NCBI GenBank assembly: GCA_947073545.1
Contig: CAMTMP010000037.1
Span: 1 to 37,419, forward strand
Direction: 5' to 3'
Source: an uncultured bacterium
GTDB lineage: Bacteria > Bacillota > Clostridia > Lachnospirales > Lachnospiraceae
Length of the DNA stretch: 37,419 nt
Notes under the pieces: model-generated
Seen by the model: only the letters and a program-made list of their open reading frames with translations
Told to the model about the DNA's origin: nothing
The model's database searches: none
Translations under genes and position numbers: made by a program
Part shown: positions 1 through 5,975 of the stretch, one piece after another
Position numbering within the stretch: position 1 is the first letter of the stretch
Layout: each line of letters opens with the position of its first letter

Positions 1-16
1 CCTAAACTTGGAGGAT

Positions 17-62
17 GGGGTTGACCTAAAGGTTTCGCCTTAAGGCGAGGGTTTTAACCCCA
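17..62. repeat. Cluster of nested palindromes left of tRNA-Lys
   Basis: A perfect 14-base palindrome, TCGCCTTAAGGCGA (35-48), is followed at once by GGGTT-TT-AACCC (49-60). GGGGTT at 17-22 can also pair with AACCCC at 57-62. No T tract follows on either strand, so it is not a canonical intrinsic terminator. It lies just 3' of the tRNA in the direction of tRNA transcription, so a processing or recombination structure is possible, but no function is shown. Confidence 0.4.
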
Positions 63-92
63 TTATACAGACAATAATATCCAGGCGGTATA

Positions 93-165
93 TGCCCCAT
101 ATGGGACTTGAACCCATGACGCCTCGATTAAAAGTCGAGTGCTCTCCCAACTGAGCTAATGGAGC
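93..165 (-). tRNA. tRNA-Lys, anticodon TTT
   Basis: On the minus strand this folds as a complete 73-base tRNA. It has a 7-bp acceptor stem (GCTCCAT/ATGGGGC) with discriminator A, a D arm GCTC...GAGC, an anticodon stem CTCGA/TCGAG with loop CTTTTAA (anticodon TTT, lysine), a 5-base variable region and a T arm ATGGG-TTCAAGT-CCCAT. CCA is not encoded. Its 5' end directly abuts the T tract of the upstream terminator at 166-202, so the promoter for the tRNA is unclear. tRNA genes are common integration sites, but I see no second copy of its 3' end in the window. Confidence 0.96.
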
Positions 166-202
166 AAAAAAATACCGCCTACCTCAATTAAGATAAGCGG
201 TA
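166..202 (-). terminator. Perfect 13-bp intrinsic terminator
   Basis: Read on the minus strand, a 13-bp stem (202-190 with 185-173, including several G-T pairs) closes on an AATT loop and is followed by seven T residues (172-166). It would end transcription of the small gene at 254-412. The T tract runs directly into the first base of tRNA-Lys with no spacer. Confidence 0.85.
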
Positions 203-253
203 CATGAAAGCTATGATCTATTTCCGGCGGTCTCCATAAGACCTGCCCTCACA

Positions 254-412
254 TCACACAGTTTTTCGCCTTTTTCTTACCTTGCATGAGCGCATCTTAA
301 CCAGACTCTGTTCTTTTTCTTTACTGAACAGTGCCTCATAATGTTCGCTATGCAGATAATAAACAACTGGAGTTGTTGCGAAGCCATTCGCAGCGAAATT
401 AACTGTTGCCAT
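254..412 (-). CDS. Small basic protein, 52 residues, function unknown
   Basis: This frame opens with ATG at 412 behind a GGAAAGGA ribosome binding site six to seven bases away. It encodes 52 residues beginning MATVNFAANGFATTPVVYYL and ending in a strongly basic RKRRKTV tail. A promoter matching the sigma-A pattern (463-491) and a perfect terminator (166-202) bracket it, which is why I prefer it to a longer overlapping frame on the same strand. There is no membrane segment, cysteine pair or known motif I recognise. The C-terminal run of Lys and Arg could bind nucleic acid. Function is not assigned; that it is a real gene is inferred from the complete set of expression signals. Confidence 0.65.
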   Translation of the reverse strand: MATVNFAANGFATTPVVYYLHSEHYEALFSKEKEQSLVKMRSCKVRKRRKTV

Positions 413-462
413 GATTGTTTCCTTTCCGGACTTATCCGTCCTCTTTGTTTCCTACTGTAACC

Positions 463-491
463 ACTATAACACCGATTCCCGGATTTGTCAT
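463..491 (-). promoter_or_regulatory. Sigma-A-type promoter for the small gene
   Basis: On the minus strand, ATGACA (491-486) and TATAGT (468-463) are separated by exactly 17 bases. Each hexamer differs from consensus at one base. The site lies about 50 bases upstream of the ATG at 412. Confidence 0.65.
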
Positions 492-765
492 TATACCGGT
501 AATATAATTTTATAGATGCCTTTTGCAGCATTTACGCTCCCCATAAAACATAAACAGTTCATAACTGACAAAAAATGTAAAGTGTTTATGTGAATTATCA
601 CTCATACTTAAGTAATTTGTTTTCTACATATTCACTTCTTTTGTCATTAGCTTTACTCTATTTATCGCTTTCATTCTAATAGTGAAACTAATAATACCAG
701 TGAAACTTTATAAGACCAATCCCTGCTTCATCACCATATTGGCAATTCGCTTCTAATACTGTCTG
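492..765. other. Intergenic stretch, AT-rich
   Basis: I see no convincing coding frame here. The only feature noted is the nine-base motif AGTGAAACT occurring twice in a short span (about 680-707). It may be a leftover of the mobile element represented by the neighbouring pseudogene. Confidence 0.4.
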
Positions 766-983
766 CTATTCCTGTCTCACCTCCAGCCCGTCCAGCGTAA
801 CCCCCGGCAGTCCAACCAGATACCATTTGTCATCCATTCCCATCTCCACGCGGGCGGGAACCCAGACATCATTCAACCTAAACTCAAACCTTTTTCGTAA
901 TGGATGCCACCATAGTAACGCTTGTTCCCATCCACGTCAACATAGCGGAAATTGTACCTCCCTCTCCTCGTAAAATGGATTTC
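766..983 (-). pseudogene. DUF5348-like protein, truncated and frameshifted
   Basis: Two adjacent minus-strand frames together read like a DUF5348 protein, a small family common in Firmicutes conjugative and transposable elements. The upstream frame gives GRYNFRYVDVDGNKRYYGG. After a five-A run near 893, the next frame gives FRLNDVWVPARVEMG, then DKWYLVGL and LDGLEVRQ, up to a TAG at 766-768. The upstream frame has a TGA at 984-986 and no start codon, so the N-terminus is lost as well. I read it as a decayed relic of an integrated element. The family name rests on remembered motifs. Confidence 0.6.
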
Positions 984-1030
984 TCATATAATAAAAAATA
1001 CCATAACCCCTATTTTCTTGAAAATATCTC

Positions 1031-1077
1031 TTGACAAAAACAAAACCCAAAAGTACAATATAATTGCACAGTACAAT
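1031..1077 (+). promoter_or_regulatory. Promoter and putative operator of the XRE/ImmA pair
   Basis: TTGACA (1031-1036) and TACAAT (1054-1059) are separated by 17 bases. AGTACAAT occurs at 1052-1059 and again at 1070-1077, and CAAT-ATA-ATTG forms a small palindrome over the -10 region. The repeats overlap the -10 and the transcription start, where an autorepressing XRE protein would bind. The ribosome binding site GGAGG lies at about 1091-1095. Confidence 0.75.
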
Positions 1078-1100
1078 TTGTTTTGTGATCGGAGGAAAAG

Positions 1101-1460
1101 ATGGCAAATAAAACATTCAGTGAACGTATCAAAAAGCTGCGTTTGGACAACAACATGACGATGGATGCCCTAGCAGAAAAGCTCGGTGTAACAAAGAGCA
1201 GAATAAATATGTGGGAAAATAATGGCACTGTCCCTCGCGAAGATATTTTAATCCTTCTTTCTAAACTATATGGAGTATCTATAGATTACCTTTTAGGAAA
1301 TGAAACCATGGAAGGTACTCAACCAAATAACCAAAAATTGAACTATATACAGCGTAGTTTAGGAAAACTTGACAACGAACGATTACAAAAAGCCGAATCT
1401 GTTTTAAAAGCAGTATTTGATGATATTTTTGATGAAGAGGAGGACCATGGTGACTTATAA
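1101..1460 (+). CDS. XRE-family transcriptional regulator (ImmR-like)
   Basis: This 119-residue protein has an N-terminal Cro/CI-type helix-turn-helix (about residues 6-65, with LAEKLGVTKSRINMWENN as the HTH core and IDYLLGN closing the domain) and a short acidic C-terminal tail ending EEEDHGDL. The start is the ATG behind GGAGGAAAAG. It overlaps the next gene, a metalloprotease, by 14 bases. In ICEBs1-type elements the equivalent pair is a repressor (ImmR) and the protease (ImmA) that destroys it after DNA damage or cell-density signals. That role is inferred from family and order. The repeats over its own promoter suggest autoregulation. Confidence 0.9.
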   Translation: MANKTFSERIKKLRLDNNMTMDALAEKLGVTKSRINMWENNGTVPREDILILLSKLYGVSIDYLLGNETMEGTQPNNQKLNYIQRSLGKLDNERLQKAESVLKAVFDDIFDEEEDHGDL

Positions 1461-2109
1461 ACCTGATTTTAGGAAGGCATATAAACTAGCAAATGAGATA
1501 TTGCTAAAATCACGAGAAATCAAAGGATTCCCTTTTTCTGTTACCAAAGTAATCAAAGAAATATCAGATATACAATGCTGCAGTTATGATAGGGCACATA
1601 AATACGATATTGACATTGAATCTTTTGGAAGTGATGCAGCAATATTAACAGAATATGCGGGCAGGCTGATTATCTTTTATAATCAACAGGACATCCAACC
1701 AAGAATAAGGTTTTCTATGTTACACGAAATAGGCCACTACTTACTTGAACATAAATTAAAAACTGAAAACCTTAATTTATATGAAAAACAGGAAGTGGAA
1801 ACTAATTATTTTGCAGCACAACTTCTCATGCCTGAACAAACATTGATAGAAATACAAGCAAGAGGGAAACGCATCAGCACCGATTTTCTCGTTTCCTCGT
1901 TTCAAGTATCCAAAGAAGCCGCCAGAAAAAGAATAGAAACTTTAAATAAAATAAAACCGGAATATCGAACACGAGATGAAAAGGAATTTGACGATTTAAT
2001 CCTTTTAAAGTACAAAATGTTTCTCGATTCAATTATGCCAGCTAAAAATTCATATAACTGGTTTGATGACGAATATGAACGTCAACAAGAACGAGATACT
2101 TGGTGTTAA
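1447..2109 (+). CDS. ImmA/IrrE-family metallopeptidase
   Basis: This 220-residue protein carries the zinc-protease motif HEIGH (residues 93-97). About 20 residues further on, the segment VETNYFAAQLLMPE supplies the probable third zinc ligand, as in the ImmA/IrrE family (DUF955). I choose the ATG at 1447 because GAGGAGG sits directly upstream, inside the end of the XRE gene; an in-frame ATG at 1417 has no such site. The known role of this family is cleavage of a partner XRE repressor to induce a mobile element. The expected integrase or excisionase genes do not follow, so the module may be stranded from its element. The C-terminus is charged and has no membrane segment. Confidence 0.92.
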   Translation: MVTYKPDFRKAYKLANEILLKSREIKGFPFSVTKVIKEISDIQCCSYDRAHKYDIDIESFGSDAAILTEYAGRLIIFYNQQDIQPRIRFSMLHEIGHYLLEHKLKTENLNLYEKQEVETNYFAAQLLMPEQTLIEIQARGKRISTDFLVSSFQVSKEAARKRIETLNKIKPEYRTRDEKEFDDLILLKYKMFLDSIMPAKNSYNWFDDEYERQQERDTWC

Positions 2110-2441
2110 TTAAAAACTTTGAATGTTTTGAGTATTCTCTTAACATAAAAACCAAGCATACAAGATGCTTGGTCATTGCTTAACTAAATGAATTCAATCA
2201 AGCCAGTTATATAATTATCTTCGCACCTTAATTATATCATTGATTTCATTCTTTAGCAAATGATTTTTTAGAAAGGATGATGCATATGTATATTTCTAAG
2301 TCTTGAAATTACTAAAAAATATATGCCCGAAATTATTGTATAAAGCATTTTTGATTTTGGGTATTCAAATAATTAAGTAAATTATATATTGTAAAGGTAT
2401 TTCAAACTGGCTTGGTGCTTTTCCGATAGAAAGGAGAATGT
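2110..2441. other. Intergenic stretch with one hairpin
   Basis: A 9-bp hairpin, ACCAAGCAT-ACAAG-ATGCTTGGT, lies at 2151-2173, about 40 bases past the ImmA-like stop. The T run is on the minus-strand side (AAAAA just before it on the plus strand), so it is not a textbook plus-strand terminator. The rest is AT-rich, with no convincing gene. Confidence 0.5.
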
Positions 2442-2561
2442 ATGGCAAAAACAAAAAGCAGTAAACATGGGAAACAGCAAAAGAAAATTGTTACTGTCCA
2501 TGGTTACACCAAATCTAATGGCGTAAAGGTAAGAAACCATAGGCGCTCAACGCCAAATTAA
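2442..2561 (+). CDS. Small basic protein, 39 residues
   Basis: ATG at 2442 follows AAGGAGA at 2431-2437, and the frame ends at TAA 2559-2561. The peptide is rich in Lys, Arg and His. It contains VTVHGYTKSNGVKVRNHRRS and ends in TPN, the GY-x(4)-G-x-x-V-x-x-H-x-R pattern I recall in small or tail domains of phage and mobile-element proteins. A 9-bp hairpin follows directly. No catalytic residues are visible; RNA or DNA binding is plausible from charge alone. Confidence 0.7.
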   Translation: MAKTKSSKHGKQQKKIVTVHGYTKSNGVKVRNHRRSTPN

Positions 2562-2567
2562 CGAAAA

Positions 2568-2594
2568 GGGCTATTCTTACGGAATAGCCCTCTT
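2568..2594 (+). terminator. Hairpin terminator after the 39-residue gene
   Basis: GGGCTATTC (2568-2576) pairs with GAATAGCCC (2582-2590) around a five-base loop and is followed by TCTT. The T tract is short, so termination may be partial and the next gene could be read through. Confidence 0.6.
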
Positions 2595-2620
2595 CAAACT
2601 AATTTATGGAGGAAATGCGA

Positions 2621-3190
2621 TTGAAAAATACATATACTGAAAATTTGATTGCCACGGTAATTGACTATTCTGAAAGCAATAATTGGGAAAGTGCTGTAAC
2701 TGAATGGGAAATATATGACTGTGAAGAAGACGAAAGTAATTCTGAAACTTGTATTTGTGGAAAAGAAAATATTAGGTATCTTTACACAATAAGAAATATA
2801 CTTAATGGAAACGAACTATTTCCTATAGGGAGTTCTTGTATTAAAAAATTTAACAGAACTGACTTTAATGAGGAAATATCCTTAACCGAAAGCATGTTCA
2901 AATTATTGCATGCCGTAGAAGATAATCGCTATATATCACTCTCATCAGATCTATTTTCCAGAAAACTTTTAAAATGGTTATACGAGCAGGAAGCTTTTGA
3001 CACTCAATATAACAATTTTGACGGAGATGAAGATTACGAATTTATGCTTAAAATGTTTAACAAAAGAGATAAGAGTTCAATTACTATAAATCAAGATAAA
3101 AAAATCAAAGCAATTTTATTAAATTCTATAAAACCTTTTTTGCTGGAGAAGCTATCCTGCAAAATAAGAGAGCCCTATATGTACTTTTGA
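2621..3190 (+). CDS. Hypothetical protein with CxC...C zinc-type motif
   Basis: I favour the TTG start at 2621 (189 residues). GGAGGAA lies six bases upstream of it, whereas two nearby ATGs overlap or directly touch that ribosome binding site. The N-terminal half contains CICGKENIRYLY, then IRNILNGNELFPIGSSCIKKF, a pattern (C-x-CG...NGN-x-L-x-PIGS-x-CI-x-KF) that looks like a small metal site and that I associate with uncharacterised phage and mobile-element proteins. The rest is acidic and helical, without membrane segments. A strong terminator follows. It stands alone between hairpins. No function is assigned. Confidence 0.8.
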   Translation: MKNTYTENLIATVIDYSESNNWESAVTEWEIYDCEEDESNSETCICGKENIRYLYTIRNILNGNELFPIGSSCIKKFNRTDFNEEISLTESMFKLLHAVEDNRYISLSSDLFSRKLLKWLYEQEAFDTQYNNFDGDEDYEFMLKMFNKRDKSSITINQDKKIKAILLNSIKPFLLEKLSCKIREPYMYF

Positions 3191-3208
3191 TTTTTGGCTA
3201 AGATTTAG

Positions 3209-3248
3209 AGCGAGGAGGATAGGAACCCTTATTTCCTCCTCGCTTTTT
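3209..3248 (+). terminator. Strong intrinsic terminator
   Basis: AGCGAGGAGGA (3209-3219) pairs with TCCTCCTCGCT (3234-3244), giving an 11-bp GC-rich stem followed by a run of T (3244-3248). It ends the plus-strand gene at 2621-3190 just before the convergent resolvase gene. Confidence 0.9.
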
Positions 3249-3254
3249 AATTTT

Positions 3255-3860
3255 CTATCTTTCATATTTTTTCACCAGCCGGTAAAAGCTGTCCTTCTTG
3301 AGTCCGGTCAGCGTCATAGCCTCCTTTGCCGAGATCACGCCTCTTTTCCATCTCCCATAGCAGTCCTCCCAGTTCTCCGGGTACTCCACCCTCGGCCTGC
3401 CCAGATGCTTCCCGCCTGCTTTGGCCACCTCGATGCCCTGGCGCTGCAGCTCATGCCGCTCCGTCCAGTCCTCGTCCGCCACATAAGCGAATACAGCCAG
3501 CACAACATCCGTTATAAGCTGCCCCACCAGCTCCTTCGACTGTGTGGTGTCCAGAATCGGCATGGAAGTCACTTTGATGTCGGCACCGATCTCCTTTGTG
3601 ATGTGAAACCACTCCTTATAGATTTCGCCATAGTTACGCCCAAACCGCTTCAACTCCGTCACTACCAGCAGGTCGCCTTCCCGCAGGATGTTGTCCACCA
3701 GTGAGCGGTACACCGGGCGCTCAAACTGCCTCCCCGATTCTTTCTCCACATAGATGTCACGCTCATCAATGCCCTCCTGGTCCCGCAGGATATGGATCTG
3801 CCTCTCCGGGTTCTGCTCCCGCGTGGATACCCGCACATATCCAAATTTCTTTGCCGCCAT
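3255..3860 (-). CDS. Serine recombinase (small resolvase type)
   Basis: This 201-residue protein starts at the ATG at 3860 behind GGAGGG; a longer frame upstream has no such signal. The N-terminal catalytic domain shows YVRVSTREQNPERQ, with the nucleophile serine at residue 12, and later LKRFGRNYGEI, matching the resolvase/invertase RLGRN region with Leu changed to Phe. GKHLGRPR leads into a C-terminal helix-turn-helix (ISAKEAMTLTGLKKDSFYRL). Known members cut and rejoin DNA at paired sites to resolve cointegrates or invert segments. The three TTTTGCGACA repeats directly upstream (3888-4010) are candidate binding sites, and it follows a sigma-like/HTH pair on the same strand. Confidence 0.92.
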   Translation of the reverse strand: MAAKKFGYVRVSTREQNPERQIHILRDQEGIDERDIYVEKESGRQFERPVYRSLVDNILREGDLLVVTELKRFGRNYGEIYKEWFHITKEIGADIKVTSMPILDTTQSKELVGQLITDVVLAVFAYVADEDWTERHELQRQGIEVAKAGGKHLGRPRVEYPENWEDCYGRWKRGVISAKEAMTLTGLKKDSFYRLVKKYER

Positions 3861-3887
3861 GACAGCCCTCCTCTCCGTGGAAATCTG

Positions 3888-4010
3888 TGTCGCAAAAGGT
3901 GTATTTCTTCCCTGCGACATCGCAATATCCCAAACAGACCTTTTGCGACAGAAAAACAGGGATAAATACCTGCCTGAACAGGTATCTCCAATGGTATGCC
4001 TTTTGCGACA
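3888..4010. repeat. Candidate res site: three TGTCGCAAAAGG repeats
   Basis: TGTCGCAAAAGGT (3888-3900) is perfectly inverted at 3938-3950 and repeated with one change at 3998-4010. A further palindrome, TACCTG-CCTGAA-CAGGTA, lies between them at 3967-3984. The layout, repeated half-sites directly upstream of a serine resolvase, is what a resolution site with autoregulation looks like. The assignment is inference from position. Confidence 0.65.
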
Positions 4011-4082
4011 CATCATTTTATACGCAAGGGACTGACAGAATACAACAAGTTTCCCCATATGCCAGCTCCGGCCACAGGTCTG

Positions 4083-4265
4083 CTATATCCGGAACTTCTG
4101 GATACAGTTTAGCAGCGTGGCTGACAGCTCCTGATACAGATCCTCGTCAAACACATTTTTATCCATTGCGTTTTTAATCAACAGGGGACGGTACATCCGA
4201 AAGATTTCCTCCCGCGCCTCCTTATCCCCTGTCTTTGCCCTCTCAAGCAACAATTCAAAATTCAT
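4083..4265 (-). CDS. Tn916-type helix-turn-helix protein
   Basis: A 60-residue protein beginning MNFELLLERAKTGDKEA and containing a MYRPLLIKNA segment, the pattern of the short HTH_16-type proteins (Tn916 family) found beside sigma-like factors in conjugative transposons. The start at 4265 overlaps the end of the upstream sigma-like gene by 11 bases and follows a GGGGG/AGGAAAG ribosome binding site. It probably acts with that gene in regulating element functions. No enzymatic residues are present. Confidence 0.8.
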   Translation of the reverse strand: MNFELLLERAKTGDKEAREEIFRMYRPLLIKNAMDKNVFDEDLYQELSATLLNCIQKFRI

Positions 4266-4701
4266 CTTTCCTAACCCCCATTCCCTTGCGCAGCTTGCGA
4301 ATGATGTAGTAATAAGCCATTTCCGCCTGCTTTGGCTCCATGCCAAACTTTTCTCCAAGTTCCGCAAAATCCAGTTCCCCGAATACCCGCGCGAACAATA
4401 TCCTACGTTCCCGGTCCTTTAAGCGGTTGATACACTTAGCGAGCTGTATGCTGTCTATCTCCGGCATACACTCCGAACTTTCCCCATATCCCAAATAGCG
4501 CAGAAGCGACTGCTCTGCCATGTATGTGCGGTATTGCGCATCAAAATCCACATGGTTCTTCTCCAGCAGATCAACCTGTATGTATTCCCACTCCTTTTGA
4601 CGGTTCCTTTGTTCCATATAGCTGACGCGCCTGTTTGCCACAGCCACCATCAGGTATGCCGTAAATCGGTTCTGTACCGAATCTGTCTGTTTTTTCTCCA
4701 T
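4255..4701 (-). CDS. Sigma-70 region-4-like regulator
   Basis: A 148-residue protein starting at the ATG at 4701, eight bases after GGAGG. The C-terminal part (LKDRERRILFARVFGELDFAEL, then KFGMEPKQAEMAYYYIIRKL) is a sigma-70 region-4 type helix-turn-helix. The N-terminal part (RFTAYLMVAVANRRVSYMEQ) matches the Tn916/ICE sigma-like family, which has lost the -10-binding region 2. An in-frame extension to 4875 exists but has no ribosome binding site and an atypical, cysteine-rich composition, so I reject it. It is followed by an overlapping HTH gene and then the resolvase: a small element-control operon. Confidence 0.82.
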   Translation of the reverse strand: MEKKQTDSVQNRFTAYLMVAVANRRVSYMEQRNRQKEWEYIQVDLLEKNHVDFDAQYRTYMAEQSLLRYLGYGESSECMPEIDSIQLAKCINRLKDRERRILFARVFGELDFAELGEKFGMEPKQAEMAYYYIIRKLRKGMGVRKDEF

Positions 4702-5146
4702 TCTTTCGTCCTCCAGTTTTTTCTCTATGTCCTGTTCCAACCAAGAAACTGGAGGACCTCTGACCTGACAGATGCCTGCTTGTCCATATATAAAAGAAAA
4801 AGGATCATCACTCGGTTTATGTACCGAACAACAATCCTTACATCCACTATTTATCTTTGAAAAGTAGCGTGCCACACTACCATTGCAGGTAGACTTTACC
4901 CCTGTAAAGACTTCTATTTTTTTAACGGGCCTCCTGCTCCGCCTGGCTTACGATAATTCCCCAATGACCATGTATCCTTCCTCATGGTCACAAAAAAGCA
5001 CTCAAATAACGTCCTGATGAACCACGTTTTTTTTATTCTTCAGAACGTCTGGCGCTTATAGTAGTTTCGTAACATATATTTTAGACATGGTATTGCCATT
5101 TTTACATTTGAAAAGTGTGGCAATACACTACTCTTAGGAGGTGATT
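4702..5146. promoter_or_regulatory. Divergent control region with palindromes
   Basis: This gap separates the minus-strand sigma-like operon from the plus-strand XRE gene. It holds three hairpin or operator-like elements: GTAG-x-GTG-x-CAC-x-CTAC at about 4865-4881, TGACCATG...CATGGTCA at 4965-4990, and AGTGT-GGCAAT-ACACT near 5113-5128. TTTGAAAAGT precedes both the first and the last of these, which suggests one regulator binds both ends. TTTACA...TACACT with 17-base spacing near 5100-5128 may be the promoter of the XRE gene. All of this is pattern only. Confidence 0.4.
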
Positions 5147-5500
5147 ATGATGTCCCTGTCAATCAAAGATGCCCGGATTTTCAGCAATGCCCTGAAAAAA
5201 GCCAGAAAGAAACTGCATCTGACGCAGGCAACCTGTGCGGAGCTTTTGGATCTTTCTGTATCCTTTGAAAAGGATTTGGAACGCTGCCGCTGTTCCCCAA
5301 GTATTGAGAATTTTTATCATATCTGCCGGACTCTGAGTATTTCCGCAGATGACTGTATTTTTCCGGAAGACAGCCAGAAAACAAATTCTACATACCATGA
5401 ATTGCTGAGATTACTTTCCTTGTGTGATGAAAGCAGTCTGAAGATTCTTACTGCTACCGCAACTGCTCTTATCAGCGAAAAACAGAACATGTCAACTTAA
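5147..5500 (+). CDS. XRE-family helix-turn-helix regulator
   Basis: This protein of about 117 residues follows AGGAGG (5136-5141). ATG at 5147 or the adjacent ATG at 5150 is the start, and an upstream GTG overlapping the ribosome binding site is unlikely. The N-terminal HTH reads LKKARKKLHLTQATCAELLDLSVSF, but the usual recognition-helix consensus is replaced by SFEKDLERCRCSPS, so DNA specificity may be unusual. The C-terminal half is a short helical region. It is divergent from the sigma-like/resolvase operon and probably regulates it. It ends just before a bidirectional-looking hairpin. Confidence 0.8.
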   Translation: MMSLSIKDARIFSNALKKARKKLHLTQATCAELLDLSVSFEKDLERCRCSPSIENFYHICRTLSISADDCIFPEDSQKTNSTYHELLRLLSLCDESSLKILTATATALISEKQNMST

Positions 5501-5520
5501 TTATCCTGAAAAACAGAAAA

Positions 5521-5555
5521 ATATAACCCGACTAATTTTCGCAGTCGGGTTATAT
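5521..5555 (-). terminator. 13-bp terminator between convergent genes
   Basis: ATATAACCCGACT (5521-5533) is perfectly paired with AGTCGGGTTATAT (5543-5555). On the minus strand the stem is followed by TTTTTCTGTTTTTC, so it best serves the minus-strand redox operon ending at 5621. It could also stop the XRE gene on the plus strand. Confidence 0.8.
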
Positions 5556-5620
5556 TGTATACCTCAAATATCTGTATAATGTATATGAAAAATAGATGAT
5601 TTATCTTTTCCTTCGACAAA

Positions 5621-5947
5621 TTACGACATTTGGCTATTTTCTCCATTATCCGTACTGAATTTATATCCATAGCCATGCAGTGTTTGTATATTGGCAATCT
5701 TCAACTTCGTTCTGAGACGATAAATAATATCCCTTATGACATAGGCTCCTCCAGAATAATCATCCTTACTCACCGCCTCATAAATCTGTTCCCTCGTAAA
5801 TGCAATATTAGGATTTGATGCCAAAAAACAGAGCACATCAAATTCCATTCTGGTAAGTTCTATTTCTTGATCATCCATATAAACCGATCTGCTTGCAGGA
5901 TAAATATGAAGTTTTCCATATACCAATCTTTCATTTATCTCTGCCAT
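5621..5947 (-). CDS. Stand-alone OmpR/PhoB winged-helix DNA-binding protein
   Basis: A 108-residue protein starting at ATG 5947 behind AAGGAG. It consists almost only of a Trans_reg_C domain: VYMDDQEIELTRMEFDVLCF, FTREQIYEAV, then YVIRDIIYRLRTKL and the terminal wing IQTLHGYGYKF. The receiver domain with the phospho-accepting aspartate is missing, so it is either a receiver-less regulator or a remnant of a response regulator. It begins only 28 bases after the aldo/keto reductase stop and is probably the last gene of the redox operon, perhaps as its own regulator. Confidence 0.85.
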   Translation of the reverse strand: MAEINERLVYGKLHIYPASRSVYMDDQEIELTRMEFDVLCFLASNPNIAFTREQIYEAVSKDDYSGGAYVIRDIIYRLRTKLKIANIQTLHGYGYKFSTDNGENSQMS

Positions 5948-5975
5948 CCGCTTCACTCCTTTTTCATCAAATGCC

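Noticed and set aside
4702..4875. N-terminal extension of the sigma-like gene to 4875
   Set aside because: No ribosome binding site, atypical composition, and family members start near 4701.
4878..4985. A 35-residue minus-strand frame in the control region
   Set aside because: The start has no ribosome binding site and lies inside a hairpin; I recognise no family.
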